Part shown: one piece after another, positions 17,898 to 24,305 of the stretch | Numbering within the stretch: the first letter of the stretch is position 1 | Layout of the letters: each line of letters begins with the position of its first letter | Assembly (NCBI RefSeq): GCF_900473965.1 | Contig: NZ_UCNJ01000012.1 | Span: 124,001 to 188,000, forward strand | From: Synechococcus sp. UW179A | Lineage (GTDB): Bacteria; Cyanobacteriota; Cyanobacteriia; PCC-6307; Cyanobiaceae | DNA length: 64,000 nucleotides | Direction of reading: 5' to 3' | Translations under genes and position numbers: made by a program | The notes under the pieces: generated by a model | What the model saw: the letters and a program-made list of their open reading frames with translations, nothing else | Told to the model about the DNA's origin: nothing | Database searches by the model: none

Positions 17898-18157
17898 TGT
17901 CCGACAAGCCAAAGTTGCTAACAACAACCCAGACAGTGTTCTTTTGGGTTGGTTTAATTATTTCTCTGTCGCTATGGGTTCAGCTCCTTTTGAGGTGGAC
18001 ACGTGATGGTGTTATTGCTCTGCAGCCTGTAACATTGCCTGATTACACATTAATACTTGGACTGTTCGTAGCAGTTCCTCTACTTGTAATTGCTTTGTTT
18101 GTCGGGAGTGCTGCTTTCGTAGCTTTGAGAAGAGCAAAGTCCAGGCAGAACCCTTAA
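17897..18157 (+). CDS. small two-span membrane protein, unknown
   Basis: An 86-residue protein with two hydrophobic helices (residues 12-32 and 50-72) joined by a short loop with WTRDGVIALQPV. The C-terminus is basic (RRAKSRQNP). No family is recognised. Its ATG overlaps the stop of the DUF3104 fragment, so it may have been translated in tandem with the once-complete gene. Confidence 0.5.
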   Translation: MSDKPKLLTTTQTVFFWVGLIISLSLWVQLLLRWTRDGVIALQPVTLPDYTLILGLFVAVPLLVIALFVGSAAFVALRRAKSRQNP

Positions 18158-18209
18158 AACTAGAAGATGAGCAACAACATTTCGTAAGTCAGACAAGCTG
18201 CCTTTCTTT

Positions 18210-18330
18210 ATTGCAACGGTCTGCTGTAGAGGTTTTGGATTATATTTACTGCGCTCAATCGTGCCAGGTATTGAAGGCTTATTTATGGGATTGGTTAGGC
18301 TATAGAAGCAGTCAAAGCCATTGCAGCAGC
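18210..18330 (-). repeat. orphan copy of the Nif11 intergenic cassette
   Basis: Contains the core block GCTCAATCGTGCCAGG followed by the conserved spacer and a weak GC-rich terminator-like end. On its left a piece of the promoter half remains (CGGTCTGCTGTAGAGG), but no peptide gene follows. It serves as the terminator side of the gene at 18367-18582 and shows that a neighbouring gene was lost. Confidence 0.6.
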
Positions 18331-18366
18331 AGAGGTTTTGATGAGTAGACTAATTTTTGATACGCT

Positions 18367-18582
18367 TTAGCAGGTGTGGTCAAGGTGACTAATGCCACCC
18401 CCAGCCACACCTTCCAGCTCCTCTTTACTGAGTTGGCTGATCTTATCAGCAGTGAATTCATGACCATGTTCTTTAGCAATGCCTACAACATCTTCAGGTG
18501 ACTTCGCTGCTTTTAGTTTCTCTTGAAGATTGGAATCACCTTTGACCTTGGCGAGGAATGCCTTGAGTTGTTCTAGGGACAT
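18367..18582 (-). CDS. Nif11-leader precursor peptide, core GISHLDHTC
   Basis: 71 residues. The leader is of the EHGHEFTADKI subtype (residues 1-62, ending ELEGVAGG). The 9-residue core GISHLDHTC has a single C-terminal Cys and dehydratable Ser65 and Thr70, so at most one thioether ring could form. The promoter pattern TGCTATAACTTCTGAATAGAG lies just upstream on the gene strand, but the usual long spacer is replaced at ~18640 by a different terminator. Confidence 0.85.
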   Translation of the reverse strand: MSLEQLKAFLAKVKGDSNLQEKLKAAKSPEDVVGIAKEHGHEFTADKISQLSKEELEGVAGGGISHLDHTC

Positions 18583-18651
18583 GGCTATCAGCTCTATTCA
18601 GAAGTTATAGCAGCGGTCGATTGGCCGCACCGTATCTGTAGGGATGGCAGC

Positions 18652-18682
18652 AAAGACCCCGCATTTAGCGGGGTCTTTTTTT
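18652..18682 (+). terminator. strong bidirectional terminator hairpin
   Basis: AAAGACCCCGC-ATTTA-GCGGGGTC followed by seven T on the plus strand: a perfect stem with a short loop. On the minus strand it lies downstream of the short double-glycine peptide at 18698 and has a weaker U tract. Confidence 0.8.
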
Positions 18683-18697
18683 GCAATTGACTGCTGT

Positions 18698-18844
18698 CTA
18701 AGCATTTAGAAGAGTCGGGAAAAAAGTATTAAAGAACACCTTTTTCAATGGCTCTTCTTCGCTGATATAAATGCCTCCTTGGGCTGTCTCGAGTTGGTCG
18801 TCAGTCGGTTCGAGGATTTGGTCTTGCGTGTTGAGTTCAGTCAT
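18698..18844 (-). CDS. short double-glycine peptide, MT-x-x-NT family
   Basis: A 48-residue peptide. It starts MTELNTQDQILEPTDDQ and has a double glycine in LETAQGG (residues 18-24), then a 24-residue tail IYISEEEPLKKVFFNTFF... without Cys. It belongs with the peptides at 19972-20133 and 22436-22627, which share the MTxxNT start, a Gln-Glu-Leu-Glu type motif before the glycines, and the same upstream element. The frame is open further upstream, but the ATG at 18844 matches its relatives. It is a probable exported or modified peptide of unknown function. Confidence 0.6.
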   Translation of the reverse strand: MTELNTQDQILEPTDDQLETAQGGIYISEEEPLKKVFFNTFFPTLLNA

Positions 18845-18919
18845 GGTTTTGAATATGCGTTGGGTGTTTGAGTTGAGTTGGGGGTGTTGCCCCCTCGACT
18901 TCTTCAAGATCACATCCCT

Positions 18920-18982
18920 TCTGGTGAACCCCACTACACAGCTTTGGTGTGTAATCCGCGAAGTTCTAGTGAGCTTCTGGTG
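18920..18982 (-). promoter_or_regulatory. phased TCTGGTG repeats, copy 1
   Basis: Four direct repeats start at 18920, 18943 (TTTGGTG), 18965 (TCTAGTG) and 18976, spacing 23-22-11 bp. They lie 76-138 bp upstream of the peptide at 18698-18844. Two repeats carry substitutions but the spacing is kept. A GGGGG-TGTTG-CCCCC hairpin is at 18880-18894. Confidence 0.6.
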
Positions 18983-19029
18983 ATTGGCTCAGGATTGAGT
19001 CCCCATCTTTTGGAAAATGCTTTCACCTG

Positions 19030-19132
19030 ACTGATTACTGCTCAACTGCGCTCAATCCTGCCAGGTATTGAAGTCTTATTTGTGGTCTTTTTGGGGTGAT
19101 TGAAGCAATAAAAAGCCCCTGTGTCGGCAGAG
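19030..19132 (-). repeat. Nif11 intergenic cassette, spacer plus terminator
   Basis: GCTCAATCCTGCCAGG core, the conserved spacer, then AAAAAGCCCCTG-TGTCGG-CAGAGGCT, the terminator for the minus-strand peptide at 19167-19421. It joins the phased element on its left. Confidence 0.7.
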
Positions 19133-19166
19133 GCTAGGTGAGTAGATTAACTGCAGACTTCTAACT

Positions 19167-19421
19167 TTATATAGCTAGAGTTCCTACAAGCACCTTAGCT
19201 GTCCAGCACACAGGACAGTCCCAACCACCAGCGACGTCTTCCAGCTCCTCTTCAGAAAGTTTTGGTTTGGCTTTCTTCAAATCGTCAGCTGAAATACTAA
19301 ACCCCGCTTCTGTTGCAATCGTAAGAACTGCATCTGAATCAGCAGCGGCTTTAAGCTTCTCCTGAAGACTGGTATCGCCTTTGACCTTTTCGAGGAATGC
19401 CTTGAGTTGCTCTTCTGACAT
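19167..19421 (-). CDS. Nif11-leader precursor peptide, two-Cys core
   Basis: 84 residues. The leader is of the GFSISADDL subtype and ends EDVAGG at 61-66. The 18-residue core WDCPVCWTAKVLVGTLAI has Cys69, Cys72, Thr74 and Thr81, so one or two thioether rings are possible. Leader residues LQEKLKAAADSDAV are close to those at 28715 and 59759. Confidence 0.88.
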   Translation of the reverse strand: MSEEQLKAFLEKVKGDTSLQEKLKAAADSDAVLTIATEAGFSISADDLKKAKPKLSEEELEDVAGGWDCPVCWTAKVLVGTLAI

Positions 19422-19556
19422 GGGTATTAGGTCTGTTCAGCAGTCGTAGCAACGGTCTGCAGCAGAGTCTTTAGTTGATAACTATTGCGCTCAATCGTGC
19501 CAGGCATTGGAGGCTGATTTGTGGACTTAGTCAGACTGTTGAAGCAATAAAAAGCC
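19422..19556 (-). repeat. Nif11 intergenic cassette (promoter, spacer, short terminator)
   Basis: Promoter half with GTTGCTACGACTGCTGAACAG on the gene strand, the AGTCT-spacer, GCTCAATCGTGCCAGG core, then AATAAAAAGCCCC, whose hairpin is truncated by the end of the next gene. Confidence 0.7.
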
Positions 19557-19559
19557 CCG

Positions 19560-19784
19560 TTAGTTTAATGGATTGATTATGCAAGCCACACTCCCTGCTC
19601 CTCCAGTCACGCCTTCCAGCTCCTCATCACTGAGCTGGTTGATCTTATCAGCAGTAAATTCATGTCCGTGCTCTTTAGCAATGACTACAACATCTTCAGG
19701 TGACTTAGCTTCTTTTAGCTTCTCCTGAAGGCTCGTGTCAGATTTGACCTTGGCGAGGAATGCCTTGAGTTGTTCTAGGGACAT
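19560..19784 (-). CDS. Nif11-leader precursor peptide, core AGSVACIINPLN
   Basis: 74 residues. EHGHEFTADKI-type leader ending ELEGVTGG (residues 55-62). The 12-residue core AGSVACIINPLN has one Ser and one Cys three residues apart, enough for a single small ring. The stop lies against the terminator stem on its left side, so termination may be inefficient. Confidence 0.87.
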   Translation of the reverse strand: MSLEQLKAFLAKVKSDTSLQEKLKEAKSPEDVVVIAKEHGHEFTADKINQLSDEELEGVTGGAGSVACIINPLN

Positions 19785-19942
19785 GCGTATCAGGTCTGTT
19801 GAGTAGTCATAGCAACGGTCTGCTGCACCGTCTTTGGTTAATACTTACTGCGCTCAATCGTGCCAGGTATTGAAGGCTGATTTGTGGGCTGTTTGGAGTG
19901 ATTGAAGCAATAAAAAAGCCCCTACGGATGCAGGGGCTTTGC
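19785..19942 (-). repeat. Nif11 intergenic cassette with strong terminator
   Basis: Promoter half (CTATGACTACTCAACAGACC), spacer and GCTCAATCGTGCCAGG core, followed at 19915-19942 by a stem AGCCCC...GGGGCT with an A/T tract that terminates the minus-strand peptide at 19972. Confidence 0.75.
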
Positions 19943-19971
19943 AATGAGTAGGCTCACATAAGAGGATTTCT

Positions 19972-20133
19972 AAGAAAAAATTCGCGTGTATTTAATTCCA
20001 CTTCTGCTAATGTTTCAGGCTCGTCGTTTTCGTTCTCAGCCAGCCATCGGTGCCAGGCTTCGAATCGTTTGCGACCGCCACCTGTCACAGCTTCCAGCTC
20101 TTGATCAAGTAGTTCAGTGTTGAAAGTAGTCAT
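19972..20133 (-). CDS. short double-glycine peptide, MT-x-x-NT family
   Basis: A 53-residue peptide: MTTFNTELLDQELEAVTGGG, then a charged, Trp-containing tail (RKRFEAWHRWLAENENDEPE ... TREFS) with no Cys. The leader is nearly the same as in the gene at 22436 (TELLDQELEAV-GGG), while the tails differ but keep a W/E/P-rich character (DEPE). The double glycine suggests processing by a C39-type protease. The lack of Cys argues against lanthionine formation. Confidence 0.65.
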
Positions 20134-20207
20134 TGTTTTAAAGTGGATAAGTGTGTGAGTTGTGTTGGGGGGGGATGCCCTCTGGACTCCTTCAAGATCA
20201 CAGCTCT

Positions 20208-20270
20208 ACTGGTGAACTCCACTACACAGCTCTGGTGCAGCACCCAAGAAGTTCTGGTGAGCTTCTGGTG
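20208..20270 (-). promoter_or_regulatory. phased TCTGGTG repeats, copy 2
   Basis: Repeats begin at 20208 (ACTGGTG), 20231, 20253 and 20264: spacing 23-22-11 bp, the same as in the other copies. They lie 75-137 bp upstream of the MTTFNT peptide start at 20133. The hairpin between them and the start is weaker here than in the other copies. Confidence 0.65.
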
Positions 20271-20329
20271 AACAGCTCAGAACTAAGTCAAAACCTATCT
20301 GGGCAACGCTTTGACCAGCCTGATTAATG

Positions 20330-20430
20330 CTCAACTGCGCTCAATTGTGCCAGGTATTGAAGGCTGATTTATGGTGTTAGTTAGACTATTGAAGCAATAA
20401 AATCCCTTGTCAATGCAGGGGCTTTGAGGG
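20330..20430 (-). repeat. Nif11 intergenic cassette, spacer plus terminator
   Basis: CGCTCAATTGTGCCAGG core, spacer, then AATAAAATCCCTTG-TCAA-TGCAGGGGC, an imperfect terminator for the peptide at 20491. Confidence 0.65.
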
Positions 20431-20490
20431 AGTAGGCTCCACACTAAAAGCGCAACAAAAGAGTACACCAAGCCACAAAAAAGCAGCACA

Positions 20491-20751
20491 CTAACAATTG
20501 CAACTCACACACCACGAAATCCAAAACGTCTTCCCACCAGCTGCCGTCCCCCCACCAGCTGCACCTTCCAGCTCCTCGTCTGACACCGTTGCAAATTGCA
20601 TTGATTGAATATCTTCTGAGGTAATTGAAAAGCCTGCTTTTTTGGCGATTTCAAGACCAGCTTCTGGTGAGGTTGCTGCCTTGAGCTTTTCCTGTAATTC
20701 GGTATCAGATTTAACTTTTTCCAGGAAGGCTTTCAGTTGCTCTTCTGACAT
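20491..20751 (-). CDS. Nif11-leader precursor peptide, three-Cys core
   Basis: 86 residues. The leader ends DEELEGAAGG (58-67). The 19-residue core GTAAGGKTFWISWCVSCNC carries Thr69, Thr74, Ser78 and Ser83 with Cys81, Cys84 and Cys86, so up to three rings are possible. The Cys-rich C-terminus is typical for prochlorosins. Promoter pattern CTGCTATAACTGCTGAACAG is directly upstream. Confidence 0.88.
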   Translation of the reverse strand: MSEEQLKAFLEKVKSDTELQEKLKAATSPEAGLEIAKKAGFSITSEDIQSMQFATVSDEELEGAAGGGTAAGGKTFWISWCVSCNC

Positions 20752-20963
20752 GTGGCTGAGGTCTGTTCAGCAGTTATAGCAGCTGTCGGCCTAGGTGTAC
20801 CCCAAACTTCACAGGCAATAAAAAAACCACCGTGTCTAAGGGCGGCTAAGGGCGGGCAGTGAAGTGATATCAGTCGAGGGGACTTACATCAGTGACGGCG
20901 TAATTGATGATGTTATGCCGATGAATGCCCAATGATTAAAACTCTGAGTTAGCAGTATCTGTG

Positions 20964-21317
20964 ATGAACTCAGCAGCAAGCTTAATGAACTGATGCGAAC
21001 CTTCAGTTAGTGAGGTCACGTTCACCGAAGAAGAAGAGCACGAAGTCATAACGCTGCCAAAGCCAATACGAAAAGCGGTAGCTCCTTTCGAAGAACCTGA
21101 GATCCTGACTCCTGAGGAATTCTTCGAAGCCTGCTTAGAGGAGTGCAATCTCGATGAGATCTTTGCAGATGCTGACCGCTGGGCATTTCACATTCGAAAG
21201 AACATTGCTAAAAACGCTGGCCTGCACAACGAAGAGAACGACTACGCCCTAACTGGCGTTGAGCCTGAATGGATGCTGGAGCTTTTCAAAAAGAGTAAAG
21301 TAGCTATTGACGGGTGA
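20964..21317 (+). pseudogene. nonsense-interrupted copy of the acidic protein at 32502
   Basis: 118 codons in frame with the gene at 32502-32876, but codon 10 is TGA (MNSAASLMN-stop). The rest is almost identical: EEEEHEVITLPKPIRKAVAP, EEFFEACLEECNLDEIF. The C-terminus diverges (FKKSKVAIDG). DNA identity with the other copy begins near 20928 and is near-complete for ~350 bp. It is a recent duplication with one copy inactivated, unless translation starts after the stop. Confidence 0.7.
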
Positions 21318-21326
21318 GGGTGATGA

Positions 21327-21710
21327 CTAAAGCGAGGCTAGATGATCGAGGGCACGGGCCAACTCATCAAAGAGACTTCTATTTTCTTCCCTCTCTTGCT
21401 TACGCAACGTATCGAGACTCCATTGGCCTTCGCGGTAATCATTGAGAAAAAATTGCTCGAATTTGCTGTCACACTCTTCCGCACTCCACCCCTTCAATGC
21501 TGCCACACCCTCTAAGATGCGTGAAGCATCTTTGTTAGCAAGGAAGGTGTTTACAAAAAATGCTATTGCAGTTGTGTTTTCATGCTTGAGGGCTGAATAA
21601 CCTGCATAGCAGGATCTTGCCAGATGCCGACGAAAGAACATTCGAATGAATTCATTAGGCCAGCGCCACTTTGGGCGGCTATCTAGCGCGACGAGATAAA
21701 GGTCAGCCAT
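21327..21710 (-). CDS. hypothetical protein
   Basis: A 127-residue helical protein with no family I can name. It begins MADLYLVALDSRPKWRWPNE and has an Arg/Phe-rich patch (FIRMFFRRHLARSCYAGYSA), then a Glu-rich C-terminal helix (LRKQEREENRSLFDELARAL). It converges on the duplicated gene with a 9-bp gap. The length and even composition support a real gene. Confidence 0.5.
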   Translation of the reverse strand: MADLYLVALDSRPKWRWPNEFIRMFFRRHLARSCYAGYSALKHENTTAIAFFVNTFLANKDASRILEGVAALKGWSAEECDSKFEQFFLNDYREGQWSLDTLRKQEREENRSLFDELARALDHLASL

Positions 21711-21958
21711 AAAACTTCAAGCCTAAGAAAGGGCGAGATGAACTTTATAGACCAATTTAAAAGCAAAAGTCAAATCATAAGTCGAACAAGTAGCGCCTAA
21801 GTTGTTCAACTTAGAACAGCCAATGAAGGCTGTTCGAATCAATACAGGGAAAGCATTCGTTGTACCAATCACTGAAATGAAGAAAAACGCTGGACTGCTA
21901 CCTGCCGATGACGAAAGCTCAGCCAAGGGCTAGCCTCAATACGTTTGTACTACCGGCC

Positions 21959-22234
21959 ATGTCGATTGATCATGGAATCTACGAACAGCAAGGGGAGCGA
22001 CCCTTGTTCCTGGACGCCAAACCAGGGATGACCGTCTGTGTGAGGTGTGAATACCTGACTGGCGAGACACCCAGGCAGGACTGGTGGATGGGATCGGTTC
22101 TCCACTGCGGAGGAGGTGCTCGTGACCCGTCGATGCACAACCTGTTCCAGATTGCTGATGTGGATTCAGGCGTGATCTGCTGGGTGAATGCTGATCTGGT
22201 GACCCACATCGTTCCGAAGGAGCCAGGGCAATAA
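21959..22234 (+). CDS. DUF3104 protein
   Basis: A 91-residue protein with the DUF3104 pattern: KPGMTVCVRCEY, DWWMGSVLHCGGGARDPSMH, LFQIADVDSGVICWVNADLV, THIVP. The family is common in marine cyanobacteria and has no known function; the two-Trp beta-rich layout suggests a small SH3-like barrel. The frame is open to 21908, and the ATG at 21959 is preferred because homology with the decayed copy at 33065 begins there. Fragments of the same gene are at 17808, 22818 and 33065, and a second full copy is at 40503. Confidence 0.7.
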   Translation: MSIDHGIYEQQGERPLFLDAKPGMTVCVRCEYLTGETPRQDWWMGSVLHCGGGARDPSMHNLFQIADVDSGVICWVNADLVTHIVPKEPGQ

Positions 22235-22237
22235 AAA

Positions 22238-22256
22238 ACCCCGCTCGTGGCGGGGT
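22238..22256 (-). terminator. convergent terminator hairpin
   Basis: ACCCCGC-TCGTG-GCGGGGT with a T6 tract on the minus strand. It ends the minus-strand peptide at 22436 and lies just after the plus-strand DUF3104 gene. Confidence 0.8.
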
Positions 22257-22435
22257 AGGTAAATATTTAGTCGGGAGATCGATAGCAATAACCAGTGAAG
22301 CTAATTGTTCATGGAATGGGATTTACTTAACGCAATCCGCCATCAGGTCATTCCTGTCACATCACGCTTAGATGCATTAGCCGTCAGTTTTTGATTGGCA
22401 GGATTGAGGCATGATGTTTCGCTATCTGGGTTCAC

Positions 22436-22627
22436 TTAAGCCAACTCTAAGTACTTCTTGTGCATTGCTTTCCACTCTGCCAATCTTTCAGGCTCGTCCC
22501 AATCGTCGTATGAGGTAGTGAAGAGACGGCGGAAGAGTTCGGCTCGTTCGCGACCGCCACCAACCACAGCTTCCAGCTCTTGATCAAGTAGTTCAGTGTC
22601 GTTGTAGTCAGTGTTGAAAGCAGTCAT
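22436..22627 (-). CDS. short double-glycine peptide, MT-x-x-NT family
   Basis: A 63-residue peptide. MTAFNTDYNDTELLDQELEA then VVGGG; it has a four-residue insertion (DYND) relative to the copy at 19972. The 39-residue tail is charged and helical (RERAELFRRLFTTSYDDWDE, then PERLAEWKAMHKKYLELA) and lacks Cys. It is preceded by the phased TCTGGTG element and followed by a strong terminator, hence a single-gene transcript. Confidence 0.68.
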   Translation of the reverse strand: MTAFNTDYNDTELLDQELEAVVGGGRERAELFRRLFTTSYDDWDEPERLAEWKAMHKKYLELA

Positions 22628-22700
22628 TGTTTTAAAGGAGATAAGTGTGTGAGTTGTGTTGGGGGTGTTGCCCCCTCGACTCCTTCAAGATCACAGCCCT

Positions 22701-22763
22701 TCTGGTGAACCCCACTACACAGCTCTGGTGTAGACCCCATGAAGTTCTGGTGCGCTTCTGGTG
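22701..22763 (-). promoter_or_regulatory. phased TCTGGTG repeats, copy 3
   Basis: Four exact TCTGGTG copies begin at 22701, 22724, 22746 and 22757 (spacing 23-22-11). On the gene strand they read CACCAGA. They are 74-136 bp upstream of the start at 22627. A hairpin GGGGG-TGTTG-CCCCC is at 22661-22675, 34 bp from the start codon. This is the cleanest copy. Confidence 0.7.
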
Positions 22764-22817
22764 AATGGGTCAGAACCGCCTGACTGACTGGGTATGGCTC
22801 GCCCGGAGGCTGGAGCA

Positions 22818-22925
22818 GCCAGGGACCCAAGCATTCACAACCTGTTCCAGATTGCTGACGTGGACACGGGAGTCATCCAATGGGTCAACGCCGACCTCGT
22901 GACTCACATCGTTCCTGAAGGTTGA
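22818..22925 (+). pseudogene. C-terminal fragment of a DUF3104 gene
   Basis: 36 in-frame codons ARDPSIHNLFQIADVDTGVI then QWVNADLVTHIVPEG-stop, matching the C-terminal third of the intact protein at 21959. The 5' part is replaced by the tail of the phased upstream element. It sits 39 bp before the 87-residue gene at 22965. Confidence 0.75.
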
Positions 22926-22964
22926 TGCATTCACCTCTACCCTCAGTGCTCACAGGGAACCTTT

Positions 22965-23228
22965 GTGGCAGCTAAGCAATCCACCACACAACCCAACTGC
23001 CGTTGCTGGGTTTGGTTCCGAGGTGGATTAAATGAAGATTCCTACTGGGCAAGTGGTTGGTATGGAGCACCTTCGACACTCGGTGGCATCCGTATCGAGA
23101 GAGGTGACTATGTGCCCTGTCGGGTGGCTGAATGGCGTGTGGTGTTCTCAGAGCCGGCGGACATGAAGGTTGGACCCGAGGTTCCAGAAGGAGCTTTATG
23201 GAAACTCGTGCCCACTGACGCGAGGTGA
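22965..23228 (+). CDS. hypothetical 87-residue protein, paralogue of 40932
   Basis: Starts with GTG: MAAKQSTTQPNCRCWVWFRG, then GWYGAPSTLGGIRIERGDYV, CRVAEWRVVF, GPEVPEGALWKLVPTDAR. The first 22 residues are identical with those of the gene at 40932. Beta-rich with many Trp; not a known domain to me. Both copies lie next to DUF3104 sequence, suggesting that the two families move or act together. Confidence 0.6.
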   Translation: MAAKQSTTQPNCRCWVWFRGGLNEDSYWASGWYGAPSTLGGIRIERGDYVPCRVAEWRVVFSEPADMKVGPEVPEGALWKLVPTDAR

Positions 23229-23262
23229 CTGCTAATACTGAGGAAGCCCTTGAAGCAACACC

Positions 23263-23424
23263 ATGGAAGACTCTAAGAACACCATGGACGACAAGAAAGA
23301 GAAGGAGTCACCAGAACTTAAGGGATAGTTGACTGAAGACGAGTTAGAAAGCATGTCTGGCAGTACTACAAGGCCAAATGCAAAGATATCTCCGGAACAC
23401 CTAATTTATCTTGATAAAGATTAA
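23263..23424 (+). pseudogene. MED-K-N peptide interrupted by a stop
   Basis: 54 codons: MEDSKNTMDDKKEKESPELK, G, then TAG, then LTEDELESMSGSTTRPNAKI and a 12-residue tail. The TAG replaces the Glu codons seen in relatives (ELKEELTEDEL), and the double glycine is changed to Gly-Ser. It is therefore a decayed first member of the tandem array. Confidence 0.65.
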
Positions 23425-23507
23425 CTGCTTTGGGAAATGAAGGCATAAAGAAATAGGAGGGCAAGAGTAAGACCTTTTACAGTTTTAGAAACTCTTTTAT
23501 TAACACC

Positions 23508-23789
23508 ATGGAAGACACCAAGAACATCAAGGTTGAGTTGACTGAAGACGAATTAAAGGGTGTCAGTGGTGGCGATGGAGTAGTTACCGACGTTCCTGGA
23601 AACCCACTGGGCAGTCTTAAGGAAGAATTGACTGAAGACGAGTTGAAGGGTCTGTCTGGAGGTGCTGGAGTAGTTACCGGCGTTCCTGGCTGTAGCGGAG
23701 GAAGTGTTCAATACCAACCTCGTCCTCCCGCCAACAGCGCCCCTGCCTTACCGGACGCATCGGTGCCGGATTGCGGATCCATGACATAA
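23508..23789 (+). CDS. MED-K-N precursor peptide with two double-glycine units
   Basis: 93 residues. Start MEDTKNIKVELTEDELKGVS, Gly-Gly, DGVVTDVPGNPLGS; then a second unit ELTEDELKGLSGGAGVVTGV, P-G-C-S-G-G and a Pro/Ala-rich tail with a second Cys. The two halves are an internal duplication of about 84 bp, so the peptide offers two possible processing sites. The tail (PRPPANSAPALPD) is unlike any other member. Confidence 0.65.
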   Translation: MEDTKNIKVELTEDELKGVSGGDGVVTDVPGNPLGSLKEELTEDELKGLSGGAGVVTGVPGCSGGSVQYQPRPPANSAPALPDASVPDCGSMT

Positions 23790-23850
23790 AGAAAGAGGAG
23801 GGCAAGAGTAAAATCCATCCTTCGGTTTAAGAACTTCTCATATCAACACC

Positions 23851-24015
23851 ATGGAAGACCCCAAGAACATCAAGGACCCCAAGAAAGAGAAGGAGTCACC
23901 GGAACTCAAGGAAGAATTGACTGAAGAGGAGTTGAAGAGTGTTGATGGAGGCGTGCTCGTCTACATCGCATGGGCGGATGTTGGCTGCCATGAAAATGAT
24001 AAGAATAAGGCATAA
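23851..24015 (+). CDS. MED-K-N precursor peptide
   Basis: 54 residues: MEDPKNIKDPKKEKESPELK, EELTEEELKSVDGG, then a 20-residue tail VLVYIAWADVGCHENDKNKA with one Cys and a hydrophobic start. The leader is Lys/Glu-rich, unlike Nif11 leaders. The upstream 70 bp, with a GAAAGAGGAGGG hairpin and a TTCTC-AATTAA-ACC-ATGG start context, is repeated before each member. Confidence 0.62.
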   Translation: MEDPKNIKDPKKEKESPELKEELTEEELKSVDGGVLVYIAWADVGCHENDKNKA

Positions 24016-24076
24016 AGAAAGAGGAGGGCAAGAGTAAAATCCCTCTTTCGGTTTAAGAAATTCTCCAATTAATACC

Positions 24077-24199
24077 ATGGAAGATCACAAGAACATCAAG
24101 GACTACAAGAATGAGAAGGAGTCACCTGAACTCAAGGAAGAGTTGACTGACGAAGAAATGATTAAAGGTGATCAAGCTGCAAAATTCAAGGACAAGTAA
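24077..24199 (+). CDS. MED-K-N peptide lacking the double glycine
   Basis: 40 residues: MEDHKNIKDYKNEKESPELK, EELTDEEMIKGDQAAKFKDK. The normal ELKGVxGG is replaced by MIKGDQ, and there is no Cys, so it probably cannot be processed like its relatives. The first 26 residues match the peptide at 26322. It is the last of the array before the protease gene. It could be a decaying copy. Confidence 0.45.
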   Translation: MEDHKNIKDYKNEKESPELKEELTDEEMIKGDQAAKFKDK

Positions 24200-24305
24200 A
24201 TGGTGGGCTTAAACGAGCAAGCTGATTGGACATAAAAATAATCTTAGTCAATGTTGTCAGTTAACGCTCGCTTGATAAGCGAATATGGAAAAATTATCCT
24301 ATCGT

